From Achromobacter xylosoxidans (lineage in GTDB: Bacteria > Pseudomonadota > Gammaproteobacteria > Burkholderiales > Burkholderiaceae_B), in the NCBI RefSeq assembly GCF_002192695.1, contig NZ_MTLG01000075.1, positions 310,001 to 374,000 on the forward strand: a stretch of DNA of 64,000 nucleotides, in the 5' to 3' direction. How positions within the stretch are numbered: the stretch's first letter is position 1; each line of letters begins with the position of its first letter. Positions 26,739-36,733 of this stretch are shown piece after piece. The notes beneath the pieces were generated by a model. That model was not told the origin of the DNA. It worked only from the letters and a program-made list of their open reading frames with translations, and searched no databases. The position numbers were made by a program, and so were the translations under genes.

Positions 26739-26776
26739 GGTTCCGGCCCCGGTGGAGAGACCCGGAGCCGGAAACC
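26739..26776 (-). promoter_or_regulatory. Hairpin in the livJ-livH spacer
   Basis: An imperfect stem with outer arms GGTTCCGGC and GCCGGAAACC and an inner CCGG/CCGG pair lies just 20 bases before the livH start. There is no T-tract, so it is more likely an RNA-stability or translation element than a terminator. It would allow the receptor to be made in excess of the permease. Confidence 0.35.
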
Positions 26777-26908
26777 TGGGCGTATTTTATAAGGGCCTGG
26801 CATCTGCGCCCGCCGGCCGCACAGCGCTTTTGGCGCATCGCTACGCGGATTACGGCAGAACGAGGACGACAGGCCCTACACGCCGGCGACGCCGGCGGGA
26901 TCGCGAGT

Positions 26909-28024
26909 TTACAGCTGGGTCTTCTTGCCGTCCTTGTCCCATTTGTAGACGGCGAACTCGAAGTTCTTCAGGTCGCCCTTGGCGTCGTACTCGACCTTGC
27001 CGATACCGGTGTTGAAGGTGGTCTTGTGCATGTAGTCGGCCACCTTGGCGGGGTCTTCACCCACCGCATTGATGCTGTCGGCCAGGATCTGCACGGCGGC
27101 GTACGCCGGCATCTGGAAGGCGCCGTCCGGATCGCGCTTGGCGTCCTTGAAGGCCTTCACGATGCTTTCGTTGCCGGGCAGCTTGGTGAAGTCGGCGGGC
27201 AGCGTGACCAGCAGGCCTTCGATGGCCGGGCCGGCGATCGCCACCAGATCCTGGTTGGCGGTGCCTTCCGGACCCATGAACTGGACCTTCAGGCCCTGTT
27301 CGCGCGACTGGCGCAGCAACAGACCGAGTTCGGGATGGTAGCCGCCGAAGTAGACCAGGTCCACGCCAGCCGACTTGAGCTTGGTGATGATGGCCGAGTA
27401 ATCGCTGTCGCCGACGTTGATGCCTTCGAACATGGCGACGTTCACGCCTTCCTTGCCCAGGGCATCCCGGACCTGGGTGGCCACGCCCGAACCGTAGGTC
27501 TGCTTGTCGTGCAGCACGGCGACCTTCTTGGGCTTCAGGGTCTTGGCGATATAGCCGGCGGCGTACGGGCCTTGCTGGTCGTCGCGGCCGATGGTGCGGA
27601 AGAAGAAATGCGGCTTGATGGTGTCGGTGACCAGCGGCGAGGTCGCGCCCGGGGTGATGCCGACGATGCCCTCTTCCTCGTAGACCTTCACGGCGGCCAC
27701 GGTCACGCCCGAGCACGCATGGGCCACGGCGAACTTGGCGCCGGAGTTGACCACGCGGTTGGCGGCCGGCACGGCCTGCTTGGGTTCGCAGCCGTCGTCG
27801 ATGAGGATGGGTTCGAGCTTCTTGCCCTTGACGCCGCCCTTGGCGTTGATGGTCTCGATCGCGGTCAATGCGCCGGCCTGGATCTGGTCGCCGTATTGCG
27901 TGTTGGGGCCGGTCATGGGCTGGGGAATGCCGATCTTGATCGTGTCGGCGGCGTGCGCGGCGCCAGCCAAGGCAAGTGCCCCAAGCGCCATGGCTACCGG
28001 GGTAAGGCGATTCAGAAACTTCAT
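26909..28024 (-). CDS. livJ: Branched-chain amino acid ABC transporter substrate-binding protein LivJ
   Basis: 371 residues. The signal peptide 1-25 ends GAAHA before ADTIKIG. The Peripla_BP_6 fold includes TGPNTQYGDQIQAGALTAIETINAKGG, DDGCEPKQAV and CSGVTVAA, with a disulfide pair expected between the Cys residues of DDGCEP and HACSG. It binds Leu, Ile or Val in the periplasm and hands them to LivHM. GGAG lies upstream of the ATG at 28024. A clear paralogue is encoded at 38922-40049. Confidence 0.94.
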   Translation of the reverse strand: MKFLNRLTPVAMALGALALAGAAHAADTIKIGIPQPMTGPNTQYGDQIQAGALTAIETINAKGGVKGKKLEPILIDDGCEPKQAVPAANRVVNSGAKFAVAHACSGVTVAAVKVYEEEGIVGITPGATSPLVTDTIKPHFFFRTIGRDDQQGPYAAGYIAKTLKPKKVAVLHDKQTYGSGVATQVRDALGKEGVNVAMFEGINVGDSDYSAIITKLKSAGVDLVYFGGYHPELGLLLRQSREQGLKVQFMGPEGTANQDLVAIAGPAIEGLLVTLPADFTKLPGNESIVKAFKDAKRDPDGAFQMPAYAAVQILADSINAVGEDPAKVADYMHKTTFNTGIGKVEYDAKGDLKNFEFAVYKWDKDGKKTQL

Positions 28025-28455
28025 GCGGAGTTCTCCAGCGAGGTTTTGAGCGGCTCTGTCCGACGCGGTTTATCGGTTGGGTAATCCGTTAATCCTCGTC
28101 GCCCGTCGCCGGCTTCTTGGGCAAAAACACGGTGTGGCCGGTATTCTGAAAGCAAGCCGTCATACTGTCACTGCGTGTAATCCCCAATATTTAGGCGAGC
28201 GCCTTTAATCGTGACGGATCACGGCGGCAAGCCCATGAAATCGCTGGAGAATTCGCAAGCAGGCCTTATTTAATATCTGGCGCCGCGCAAGGAATTGTGG
28301 TGGGGGATATTTATGCACACCGATTAATACGCTGTTTAAAGACGCATTTAAATACAGTGCTTACGCGGGTCTTACGAATAATAATTAACGCGCGTAGTAA
28401 TCCTTGAATTCAAAGCGCGAGGCTGGCCGACGACCGGCAAGGCCTCCGCCTCTTT
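28025..28455. other. 431-base gene-free region, AT-rich in the middle
   Basis: No convincing gene is present. The part from about 28140 to 28400 is clearly AT-richer than anything nearby, with TTTAAATAC, ATTTAATATC and TAATAATTAA tracts. It must hold the livJ promoter; a weak minus-strand candidate is TTGGGG and TATGAC spaced by 17 bases (28159-28187). Short ATG frames stop after about a dozen codons. The low GC could reflect a regulatory or nucleoid-protein-bound region. Confidence 0.5.
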
Positions 28456-29025
28456 TCAAGCGTTGGCCGGTTTCGCCAGATTCCACATCAGCGCCCGGAA
28501 CGGCGCCAGCATGCTGATATTGACCGCGAGCTTGATCGCCAGGTCGCCCATCATCCAGGTCATCCAGGGCGCACCGGTGGCGGCGAAGGCGACGCTGAAG
28601 AACACGGCCGTGTCCAGGATGGCCCCCAGCACGCCCGACACCAGCGGCGCGCGCCACCAGCGCTGGTCGCGCAGGCGATCGAACACCTGGATGTCGACCA
28701 GCTGGGCGCAGATATAAGCCAGGCCCGAGGCCAGCGCGATGCGCGGCGAAGCCACCCATACCGACACCACCAGGGCCGCGGCAAAGCCGAACCAGACCAC
28801 GCGGCGCGCGGCCGCCGGGCCGAAGCGCCGGTTCAGCACGTCGGTGACCAGGAACGCGACCGGATAGGACAGCCCGCCCCAGGTCAGCCAGTCATTCAGC
28901 GGCACCTGGACCAGGATGTTCGAGCCGACCACCACCACCAGCATGCACAGCACGGCAATGGCGAACTGCGGCCGGCTCATCAGCGCAAAGCGCCGGGAGC
29001 CTGCGCTCCCGTCCGTGGCCGTCAT
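28456..29025 (-). CDS. Queuosine precursor transporter (YhhQ/VUT family)
   Basis: 189 residues with about six membrane segments. LSYPVAFLVTDVLNRRFGPAAARRVVWFGF matches the central conserved part of the COG1738 YhhQ family, which imports queuosine precursors such as preQ0/preQ1 for tRNA modification. The C-terminal GDLAIKLAVNISMLAPFR is also typical. It starts at ATG 29025, overlapping the proC stop by four bases, so the two genes are translationally coupled although functionally unrelated. Confidence 0.87.
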   Translation of the reverse strand: MTATDGSAGSRRFALMSRPQFAIAVLCMLVVVVGSNILVQVPLNDWLTWGGLSYPVAFLVTDVLNRRFGPAAARRVVWFGFAAALVVSVWVASPRIALASGLAYICAQLVDIQVFDRLRDQRWWRAPLVSGVLGAILDTAVFFSVAFAATGAPWMTWMMGDLAIKLAVNISMLAPFRALMWNLAKPANA

Positions 29026-29855
29026 TTCCCGAACTCCTCCGCCAGCTCGCGCGAGCGTTGGGCGGCGGCGGCCATGGCGTCCTCGACGATGCCGGCAAAG
29101 CCCGCGGCGCCGAAAGCGTTGAGCGCGGCGGCCGTGGTGCCGCCCTTGGAGGTCACGCGTTCGCGCAAGGTGGACAGCGGCTCGGAGGATTCGGCCGCCA
29201 GGCGCGTGGCCCCGGCCAAGGTGCCCAGCGCCAGCTGCTTGGCCTGTTCGGCCGTCAGGCCGACCTTCTGGCCGCCCGCCACCAGCGCTTCCAGGAACAG
29301 GAAGACATAGGCAGGACCGCTGCCGGACAAGGCCGTCACGCCGTCGAGCGCGGCGTCGTCGGCCACCCACACCACTTCACCCACGCTGGACAGCAAACGG
29401 CCGGCCAGTTCGCGGTCGGCCGCGTCCACCCCGTCCAGCGCCGCCAGGCCGGTGATGCCCGCACCCACCAGGGCCGGCGTATTCGGCATGCAGCGCACCA
29501 GGCGCTTGAACGGCGTTGCGGGCGTGCCCAGCCAGCCCGCCAGCGTATCGGCGCGTATGCCGGCCGCCACGCTTACCACCAAAGTGTCTTCGCGCAGCCA
29601 TTGACGCGTGGAAGCCACAACGTCTTTCATGTTCTGTGGCTTGACTGCGAACACCCACACGCGGCACGCCGCCAGGGCCTCGCCGGGGGCCGTCGCGGTG
29701 GTCATGCCGCGGGCCTGCCAGGCGGCGTGCGAATCCTGGTTTATGTCAATGACATGGATGTTGCCGGCGGCGCATACTTTGCCAGCCAGGCCGGAGGCCA
29801 GGGCGGCTGCCATATTGCCGCCGCCGATGAACGCAATCGAAAGTTCGTTTTTCAT
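29022..29855 (-). CDS. proC: Pyrroline-5-carboxylate reductase
   Basis: 277 residues. The N-terminal Rossmann motif IAFIGGGNMAAALASGL binds NAD(P)H, and the C-terminal signature SGSGPAYVFLFLEALVAGGQKVGL belongs to the ProC family. It reduces pyrroline-5-carboxylate to proline, the last step of proline biosynthesis. The ATG at 29855 is preceded by TAGGAGG. It is followed by the overlapping transporter gene and divergent from ugpB. Confidence 0.94.
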   Translation of the reverse strand: MKNELSIAFIGGGNMAAALASGLAGKVCAAGNIHVIDINQDSHAAWQARGMTTATAPGEALAACRVWVFAVKPQNMKDVVASTRQWLREDTLVVSVAAGIRADTLAGWLGTPATPFKRLVRCMPNTPALVGAGITGLAALDGVDAADRELAGRLLSSVGEVVWVADDAALDGVTALSGSGPAYVFLFLEALVAGGQKVGLTAEQAKQLALGTLAGATRLAAESSEPLSTLRERVTSKGGTTAAALNAFGAAGFAGIVEDAMAAAAQRSRELAEEFGK

Positions 29856-30048
29856 AGGAGGCGATTGTAGACCGGAGTTCTCGTCGGGAAAAAAAAGAAA
29901 AATGTTCGTTCGCGCCTGAAACGCGCAATTTGACAGGCGTTTAGAGTGATGTGAAAGTCACGGTTTTGTCACAAACAATTCATAAGGTGTCGTGTTTTCC
30001 GCGCCCGGACAACCCGGTCGCGTCACGCCCAACTGGAGGAACCTCTCT

Positions 30049-31362
30049 ATGCGATCCCACCGTATTGCACTAACCTTTGCCGCCATCATGACGGCTTTCG
30101 CAGGCGCCTCCGCGCATGCCGCCACCGAGATCCAATTCTGGCACTCGATGGAAGGCGCGCTGGGCGACCGCGTGAACGGCCTGGTCGACGAATTCAACAA
30201 AAAGAACCCCGACTACCAAGTCAAGGCAGTCTACAAGGGCAACTACGGTGAATCCATGAATGCCGGCATCGCCGCGTTCCGCGCCGGCAATGCCCCCGAC
30301 ATCCTCCAGGTGTTCGAAGTCGGCACCGCCACCATGATGTACGCCAAGGGCGCCATCAAGCCGGTGCAGCAGATGTCGGAAGAAGTCGGCAACCCGATCG
30401 ATCCCAAGGAATTCATCGGCGCCGTGGCCGGCTACTACTCGTCGGCCGACGGCAAGCTGGTGTCGATGCCCTTCAACAGCTCGACCGTGGTGTTCTACTA
30501 CAACAAGGACGCCTTCAAGAAGGCCGGCCTGGACGCCGACAAGCCGCCCAAGACCTGGGAAGAGCTGGCCGCCGCCGGCCAGAAGCTGAAGGCAGCCGGC
30601 CAGGAATGCGGCTACACCACCTCCTGGCCGTCGTGGGTCCAGCTGGAAACGTTCTCGGCCTGGCATAACGTGCCGTACGCCACCAAGGACAACGGTTTCG
30701 ACGGCCTGGACGCCCGCATCGCCATCAACACCCCTCTGCACGTGCGCCACCTGGACAACCTGGCCAAGCTGGGCAAGGAAGGCATCTTCATGTACGGCGG
30801 CCGCGGCGACGAGCCGAACTCGCTGTTCATCAGCGGCAAGTGCGCCATGATCACCGGCTCGTCCGGCCTGCGCGCCAACATCGCCAAGAACGCCAAGTTC
30901 GAATTCGGCACCTCCACCCTGCCCTACTACGCCGACGTCCAAGGCGCGCCGCAGAACACTATCATCGGCGGCGCCTCGCTGTGGGTCTTCGCCAACAAGA
31001 AGCCGGAAACCTACAAGGGCGTGACCGCGTTCTTCAAGTTCCTGGCCAGCCCGGAAATCGCCGCCCGCTGGCACCAGCAGACCGGCTACGTGCCGGTCAC
31101 CAAGGCCGCCTACGAGCTGACCAAGAAGGACGGCTTCTACGACAAGAACCCGGGCACCGAAGTCGGCGTCAAGCAATTGAACGTTGAAACCACCGCCCAA
31201 TCCCGCGGCCTGCGCCTGGGCTTCCTGCCGCAGATCCGTGAAATCGAAGACGCCGAAATCGAACGCATCGTTTCGGGCAAGGTCAGCGCCAAGGACGGCG
31301 CCGAGAACATCGTCAAGCGCGGCAACGAACTGCTGGAAAAATTCGAGAAGAGTGTAAAGTAA
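30049..31362 (+). CDS. ugpB: sn-Glycerol-3-phosphate ABC transporter substrate-binding protein UgpB
   Basis: 437 residues. The signal peptide ends near residue 24 (GASAHA before ATEI). The mature start EIQFWHSMEGALGDRVNGLVDEFNKKNPDYQVKAVYKG and SLWVFANKKPE are typical of UgpB, a periplasmic binding protein for glycerol-3-phosphate and glycerophosphodiesters. GGAGG is 11 bases before ATG 30049. It leads ugpBAEC. A 197-base spacer with two hairpins separates it from ugpA, so the receptor is probably made in excess. Confidence 0.94.
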   Translation: MRSHRIALTFAAIMTAFAGASAHAATEIQFWHSMEGALGDRVNGLVDEFNKKNPDYQVKAVYKGNYGESMNAGIAAFRAGNAPDILQVFEVGTATMMYAKGAIKPVQQMSEEVGNPIDPKEFIGAVAGYYSSADGKLVSMPFNSSTVVFYYNKDAFKKAGLDADKPPKTWEELAAAGQKLKAAGQECGYTTSWPSWVQLETFSAWHNVPYATKDNGFDGLDARIAINTPLHVRHLDNLAKLGKEGIFMYGGRGDEPNSLFISGKCAMITGSSGLRANIAKNAKFEFGTSTLPYYADVQGAPQNTIIGGASLWVFANKKPETYKGVTAFFKFLASPEIAARWHQQTGYVPVTKAAYELTKKDGFYDKNPGTEVGVKQLNVETTAQSRGLRLGFLPQIREIEDAEIERIVSGKVSAKDGAENIVKRGNELLEKFEKSVK

Positions 31363-31450
31363 CGCCCGTCCGCGCTACCGCCCCGGTCCTGTCAATCGGT
31401 ATTTTCCATGCCGTAACAAGGACTTGGGCTGTTTTGCACTAGGCAGTACA

Positions 31451-31486
31451 AGGCTTAAGGCCCTGGATTTTTAGGGCTTTAAGCCT
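31451..31486 (+). promoter_or_regulatory. Long hairpin after ugpB
   Basis: A 14-bp stem with a single G-U pair: AGGCTTAAGGCCCT (31451-31464) against AGGGCTTTAAGCCT (31473-31486), with an 8-base loop. It lies 88 bases after the ugpB stop, ahead of a second, terminator-like hairpin. It may protect the 3' end of the ugpB message. Confidence 0.55.
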
Positions 31487-31512
31487 GTCGCATTTTACGA
31501 AGGCGGTTTCAG

Positions 31513-31540
31513 GCGGCGGTTACTCCAACCGCCGCTTTTC
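31513..31540 (+). terminator. Intrinsic terminator between ugpB and ugpA
   Basis: GCGGCGGTT (31513-31521) pairs with AACCGCCGC (31527-31535) around ACTCC and is followed by TTTTC. It lies only 20 bases before the ugpA start, inside an operon, so it is expected to terminate partially and reduce permease expression. Confidence 0.78.
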
Positions 31541-31559
31541 TGTACCTTGGGTTCCCCCT

Positions 31560-32441
31560 ATGGAAAAACGTGTTGTATTCGGGCACAAGACCTTGCCCTA
31601 TCTGCTGCTCCTGCCGCAGATCATCATTACCGTGGTCTTCTTCTTCCTGCCGGCCGGCCAGGCCATGTGGCAATCGCTGCGGCTGGAAGATGCGTTCGGC
31701 TTGTCCTCCGAGTTCGTCGGACTGGACAACTTCATGGAACTGTTCTCGCAACAGGCCTACCTGGATTCCTTCCGCGTCACCGCCGTCTTCTCGATCCTCG
31801 TGGCGGTGGTCGGGCTGGGCGTGTCCTTGCTGCTGGCCGTCATGGCAGATCGCGTCATCCGCGGCGCCGGGCTCTACAAGACACTGCTGATCTGGCCCTA
31901 TGCCGTGGCGCCCGCCGTCGTCGGCGTGCTGTGGCTGTTCCTGTTTTCGCCTTCCGTCGGCATCCTGGCCGTGGCCCTGCGCCACGCCGGCGTCGACTGG
32001 AACCCGCGCCTGGACGGCAACCAGGCCATGACCCTGGTGCTGATCGCCGCGGTGTGGAAGCAGGTGTCGTACAACTTCCTGTTCTTCCTGGCCGGCCTGC
32101 AATCGATTCCGCGCTCGCTCATCGAAGCCGCCGCGATCGATGGCGCAAGCCCCTCGCGCCGCTTCTGGAGCATCGTGTTCCCGCTGCTCTCGCCCACCAC
32201 CTTCTTCCTGCTGGTGGTCAACATCATCTACGCCTTCTTCGACACCTTCGCCGTGGTGGACACGACCACGCAGGGCGGTCCGGGCACGTCGACCTCGATC
32301 CTGGTCTACAAGGTGTACAGCGACGGCTTCCGCGGCCTGGACCTCGGTTCGTCCGCGGCCCAGTCGGTAGTGCTGATGTTCATTGTGATTGCCTTGACGG
32401 TCGTGCAGTTCCGCTACGTCGACCGCAAAGTGCAGTATTGA
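31560..32441 (+). CDS. ugpA: sn-Glycerol-3-phosphate ABC transporter permease UgpA
   Basis: A 293-residue permease with six membrane segments. The EAA loop reads [25 protein letters not shown], where it docks with Ugp[17 protein letters not shown] is a strongly conserved UgpA segment. Its start follows the terminator-like hairpin by 20 bases, and no strong ribosome site is visible, which would also lower its expression against ugpB. Confidence 0.93.
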   Translation: MEKRVVFGHKTLPYLLLLPQIIITVVFFFLPAGQAMWQSLRLEDAFGLSSEFVGLDNFMELFSQQAYLDSFRVTAVFSILVAVVGLGVSLLLAVMADRVIRGAGLYKTLLIWPYAVAPAVVGVLWLFLFSPSVGILAVALRHAGVDWNPRLDGNQAMTLVLIAAVWKQVSYNFLFFLAGLQSIPRSLIEAAAIDGASPSRRFWSIVFPLLSPTTFFLLVVNIIYAFFDTFAVVDTTTQGGPGTSTSILVYKVYSDGFRGLDLGSSAAQSVVLMFIVIALTVVQFRYVDRKVQY

Positions 32442-32462
32442 TTTTGTCCGAGGCTATAAACA

Positions 32463-33314
32463 ATGGTTGAACGCCGTCCCTGGCTGGATATTCTGGCCCA
32501 CGTCATTCTGCTCTGCGGCGTGGCGATGGTGGCATTTCCGCTCTACGTCACTTTCGTCGCGTCCACCCAGACCGCGCAGGAAGTGGCGTCCGCGCCGATG
32601 TCCCTCATCCCCGGCAAGCATTTCGTCGACAACTACATGCAGGCGCTGTTCGGCGGCTCGTCCGGCGGTTCGTCGGGCGCGCCCGTGGGCCGCATGATGT
32701 ACGTCAGCCTGATCATGGCGCTGGCGATTTCCATCGGCAAGATCGCCATCTCGCTGCTGTCGGCCTTCGCGGTGGTGTACTTCCGCTTCCCCGGCCGCAT
32801 GTTCTTCTTCTGGATGATCTTCGTCACCCTGATGCTGCCCGTCGAAGTCCGCATCGCGCCCACCTACAAGGTCGTGGCCGACCTCGGCCTGCTCAACAGC
32901 TACGCCGGCCTGACCCTGCCGCTGATCGCCTCGGCGACGGCGACCTTCCTGTTCCGCCAGTTCTTCCTGACGGTGCCGGACGAGCTGATCGAAGCCGCAC
33001 GCATCGACGGCGCGGGCCCGGTGCGCTTCTTCCGCGACGTGCTGCTGCCCTTGTCCAAGACCAGCATCGCCGCGCTGTTCGTGATCCAGTTCATCTACGG
33101 CTGGAACCAGTACCTGTGGCCGCTGCTGGTCACCACGCAGGAAGACATGTACCCCGTCGTCATCGGCATCAAGCGGATGATCAGCGGCGGCGACAGCGTG
33201 ACCGAATGGAACATCACCATGGCCACCGCCATGCTCGCGATGATCCCGCCGGCGCTGGTCGTCATCCTGATGCAGAAATGGTTCGTCAAGGGTCTGGTCG
33301 ACACTGAAAAGTGA
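32463..33314 (+). CDS. ugpE: sn-Glycerol-3-phosphate ABC transporter permease UgpE
   Basis: A 283-residue permease of six segments. The EAA loop is [25 protein letters not shown], and the C-terminus includes the UgpE segment [26 protein letters not shown]. It starts 21 bases after ugpA. It has a Gly/Ser-rich periplasmic stretch [10 protein letters not shown] near residue 61, a short local repeat. Confidence 0.93.
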   Translation: MVERRPWLDILAHVILLCGVAMVAFPLYVTFVASTQTAQEVASAPMSLIPGKHFVDNYMQALFGGSSGGSSGAPVGRMMYVSLIMALAISIGKIAISLLSAFAVVYFRFPGRMFFFWMIFVTLMLPVEVRIAPTYKVVADLGLLNSYAGLTLPLIASATATFLFRQFFLTVPDELIEAARIDGAGPVRFFRDVLLPLSKTSIAALFVIQFIYGWNQYLWPLLVTTQEDMYPVVIGIKRMISGGDSVTEWNITMATAMLAMIPPALVVILMQKWFVKGLVDTEK

Positions 33315-33364
33315 CGCTTACCCACGCTCGCGCCCCCGAACACGACTCCGAACACGAATAACTC

Positions 33365-34453
<1,089 letters not shown>

Positions 34454-34466
34454 AGCCCCATCCCTG

Positions 34467-34530
34467 GACGCAAGCGGCGGCGACGCCCGCCCGCTTGCGT
34501 CTCGCCCGCTCCCGGCCGGGAACGGGCTTT
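34467..34530 (+). terminator. Double hairpin after ugpC
   Basis: GACGCAAGCGG (34467-34477) pairs with CCGCTTGCGTC (34491-34501). A second stem follows, GCCCG-C-TCCCGG against CCGGGA-A-CGGGC (34504-34527), with a TTT tail. It separates ugpC from the convergent mipA gene. Confidence 0.65.
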
Positions 34531-34537
34531 CCCCTGA

Positions 34538-35425
34538 TCAATACGAGTACGTCATCATGGTGCCGATGGTGTATTGCGCGCGGTCCTTTACGATGGGGCT
34601 GTCCGCCGCGTCGCCGTACAGGCGCCGCGCCTCGGCAGCCGTGGTCCACGACCAGGACTTGGAGAGCGGCACGGTCCAGGTGGCGCCCAGGCCGATGCTT
34701 TCAAGGCCGCCCTTGGGCGTGTACTTGCGGTAGCCGGACTTCGCCGACTGGTTGCCGCTTACGCCATACCAGGTGCGCATGTAGTTGCCGTCGCCGAAGG
34801 TGCCGGACAGCGCCAGCGATATCGCCCCGGCGCTGCCCTCGTACACCGTGGTGCTGGCTCCCAGGTTGAACATGGTGTAGGCGCTGCCCACGTCGCGGTT
34901 GTCGCCCTTTTTGAAGGCATGCGCCACCGTCGCCGACAGGGTCACGGGTCCCAGCGTCGTTTCAGCGTCCATGCCGATCTGCGCGCGGCTTTCGATGTCG
35001 CCCATGCCGCGCAGCTTGTCCGACCCCTGGAACCCCTTCTTGTGGTCCTTGCGCGAAGCGCTGGGCGCAAGATAGAAGCGGAACGTGCTGTCCAGCGCCT
35101 GGGTTTCCCAGCCCAGGCCGTGGTCGGTGCTGAGAAAGAAGCCGCCGGGGCTGCGCACGCCCAGGCCGATGATCGGCACGGCGGAATACTCGTCGCTACC
35201 GCTGTAGCGCGGCGCATAGCCCGCGCCCAGCGTGCCGTAGAACAGCCACTCGTCGGCCGGCCCCTCCCCGGTCGCCACCGCCAACCCGCGCGAGCTGGCC
35301 CCGCGCTGGCCGTAGACGGAACTGTTCGCAGCGTCATCGGCCAGGGACAATCCCGGGACTAAAGCCAGCAGGCACGCGGCGCCGGCGCCGCGCGTAAACA
35401 GGGAAGAACGGATTTTTCGCTTCAT
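34538..35425 (-). CDS. MipA/OmpV family outer-membrane protein
   Basis: 295 residues. The signal peptide ends near LSLA before DDAANS. The mature chain is rich in alternating aromatic/hydrophobic strands and ends in a terminal aromatic (TYSY), as outer-membrane beta-barrels do. GTLGAGYAPRYSGSDEYSAVPIIGLGVRSPGGFFLSTDHGLGWE is the MipA/OmpV hallmark. MipA in Escherichia coli scaffolds murein synthesis and hydrolysis. It lies 59 bases downstream of a pseudo-beta-lactamase lipoprotein gene and near a two-component system that probably controls it. Confidence 0.88.
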   Translation of the reverse strand: MKRKIRSSLFTRGAGAACLLALVPGLSLADDAANSSVYGQRGASSRGLAVATGEGPADEWLFYGTLGAGYAPRYSGSDEYSAVPIIGLGVRSPGGFFLSTDHGLGWETQALDSTFRFYLAPSASRKDHKKGFQGSDKLRGMGDIESRAQIGMDAETTLGPVTLSATVAHAFKKGDNRDVGSAYTMFNLGASTTVYEGSAGAISLALSGTFGDGNYMRTWYGVSGNQSAKSGYRKYTPKGGLESIGLGATWTVPLSKSWSWTTAAEARRLYGDAADSPIVKDRAQYTIGTMMTYSY

Positions 35426-35484
35426 AACAGCTTCCAAGAAACGAGGTTGAGGGGGTAAAACCGTTGAGCCGCGAGAGGCCCGAT

Positions 35485-36579
35485 CTATTGCGTGATTGCG
35501 CCCTGCTTGGCCTGGCGCATCAGCGCCATCGCCATCGTCGACACCGACGCCACCAGCGGCTCGCTCGTGTCGGAGTTGCTCATGACCAGCACCGCGAGCT
35601 TGTCGCGCGGCGCCAGCACGAAGCGGGAGTGGAAGGCTTCGGTGGCGCCGCTGTGCAGACGCAAGGGCGCGCCTGCGACGTCCTCGCCACAGGGCGCCGC
35701 CAGCCAGGACAAGGCCAGGCGGCACTCCAGCGCCAGCCCGCCTTGCACCGTTTCCATGTCGAGCACCGCACGGGCCGATTCGGTATTCAGGACGCGGCGG
35801 CCTTGGTAGAGGCCGTCGGCGAACAGCATGCTGGAGAAGCGCGCCATTTCAGAAGTGCTGAGCCACAGGCCGTCGGCCGCCTCGTTCGGCTGGGGCGCCT
35901 CGGCCCAGGGCGAGCCCTGGCGGTAGCCGGAGGCGCGCAGCTCGAGCATGCGGGGATCGGGGTGGAAACCTGCGCGCGGCATGTTCAGCGGCTGCAGGAT
36001 GGTGCGGCGCACGTAGGCGTCGAAGGGTTCGCTCGCCACGTGCGCCACCATGTCGCCCAGCAAGGCGTAGGCCATGTCCGCGCGCGCCCGCCCCATGGTG
36101 TCTTCCAGTGATCCGGGGTGCACGGCCAGCAGGTTGCGGGCGGTGAAGGGATGCGCGCCCAGCCATTGCATGGCGCCGCGGCGCGGCTGGATGTCCCAGT
36201 CGGGCAAGGCCTGCGAGGCCGGCTGGTCCAGCGCCAGGCGCCCATCATCGGCGGCGCGCAGCACGCCCGCGGCCGTGACGATCTTGGTGATGGCGCCTAC
36301 GCGGTACAGCGTGTCGCTGGAAGCGTTGCGATGGCGCAGCGGATCCGCGTAGCCAAAGCCCGTGCTCCACACCACGCGCTGGTCGTCGACGATGGCGATC
36401 GACAGGCCCGGCACGCCGGACGCGTCCATGTCATAAGGGATGCGCTGCGCCAGATAGCCGACGACAGCCTGGTAGTCGCCCTGCGCGATGGGAGGCGGCG
36501 TCTCGGGCGGCACGCCCTGGCAGCCGCCCGCGGCGACCAGCAACAAACCTACGGCAACCAGGCGGCTGAGGGAAAACAT
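35485..36579 (-). CDS. Beta-lactamase/class C-fold lipoprotein lacking the catalytic serine
   Basis: 364 residues. The N-terminal leader ends VAAGGC with Cys20, a lipobox-like site, so it is probably a lipoprotein. The fold matches serine beta-lactamase-like hydrolases (VPGLSIAIVDDQRVVWSTGFGYAD; LYRVGAITKIVTAAGVL; ADGLWLSTSEMARF; LHSGATEAFHSRF). The nucleophile of the SxxK motif is replaced by alanine (Ala96-Ile-Thr-Lys99; codon GCC), and the YxN motif is Tyr171-Ala-Leu173. The His-Ser-Gly motif is kept. It should therefore be hydrolytically inactive and may bind peptidoglycan fragments or beta-lactams. ATG 36579 is preferred to TTG 36591. It is upstream of mipA in one unit. Confidence 0.85.
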   Translation of the reverse strand: MFSLSRLVAVGLLLVAAGGCQGVPPETPPPIAQGDYQAVVGYLAQRIPYDMDASGVPGLSIAIVDDQRVVWSTGFGYADPLRHRNASSDTLYRVGAITKIVTAAGVLRAADDGRLALDQPASQALPDWDIQPRRGAMQWLGAHPFTARNLLAVHPGSLEDTMGRARADMAYALLGDMVAHVASEPFDAYVRRTILQPLNMPRAGFHPDPRMLELRASGYRQGSPWAEAPQPNEAADGLWLSTSEMARFSSMLFADGLYQGRRVLNTESARAVLDMETVQGGLALECRLALSWLAAPCGEDVAGAPLRLHSGATEAFHSRFVLAPRDKLAVLVMSNSDTSEPLVASVSTMAMALMRQAKQGAITQ

Positions 36580-36661
36580 GGCTAGCGGCAATGCCTCTTT
36601 GGAGAACTGCCGTCATGCTATCCAGGCGCCTGCCCGCGATCTTTCCCGCTTTGTATGGAGT

Positions 36662-36691
36662 TTGTGAAGATTGCGGCGGCGGATTGTGAAG
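36662..36691 (-). promoter_or_regulatory. Direct repeats, possible response-regulator site
   Basis: On the plus strand TTGTGAAG occurs at 36662-36669 and 36684-36691, 22 bases apart, i.e. two helical turns. OmpR-type regulators bind direct repeats spaced in helical multiples. The site is about 85-110 bases upstream of the lipoprotein start, and the neighbouring operon encodes an OmpR-type regulator. Confidence 0.4.
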
Positions 36692-36706
36692 TTTGTTTAC
36701 GTTGTG

Positions 36707-36733
36707 CCTGAGCGCGCCGCGCCGGCGCTCAGG
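36707..36733 (-). terminator. Hairpin at the end of the sensor kinase gene
   Basis: CCTGAGCGC (36707-36715) pairs with GCGCTCAGG (36725-36733). It overlaps the kinase stop codon and has no T-tract, so it is at best a weak or Rho-assisted terminator. Confidence 0.35.

Noticed and set aside
28240-28280. A 12-codon ATG frame in the AT-rich spacer as a leader peptide
   Set aside because: It reads on the strand opposite to livJ, has no ribosome site and no runs of regulatory codons.
30070-31200. A 376-codon frame antisense to ugpB
   Set aside because: ugpB has a signal peptide, family motifs and a ribosome site; the antisense frame has none of these.
36662-36691. Direct repeats considered as an origin or iteron
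   Set aside because: Only two copies, no rep or dnaA gene, no DnaA boxes nearby; a regulator site is simpler.
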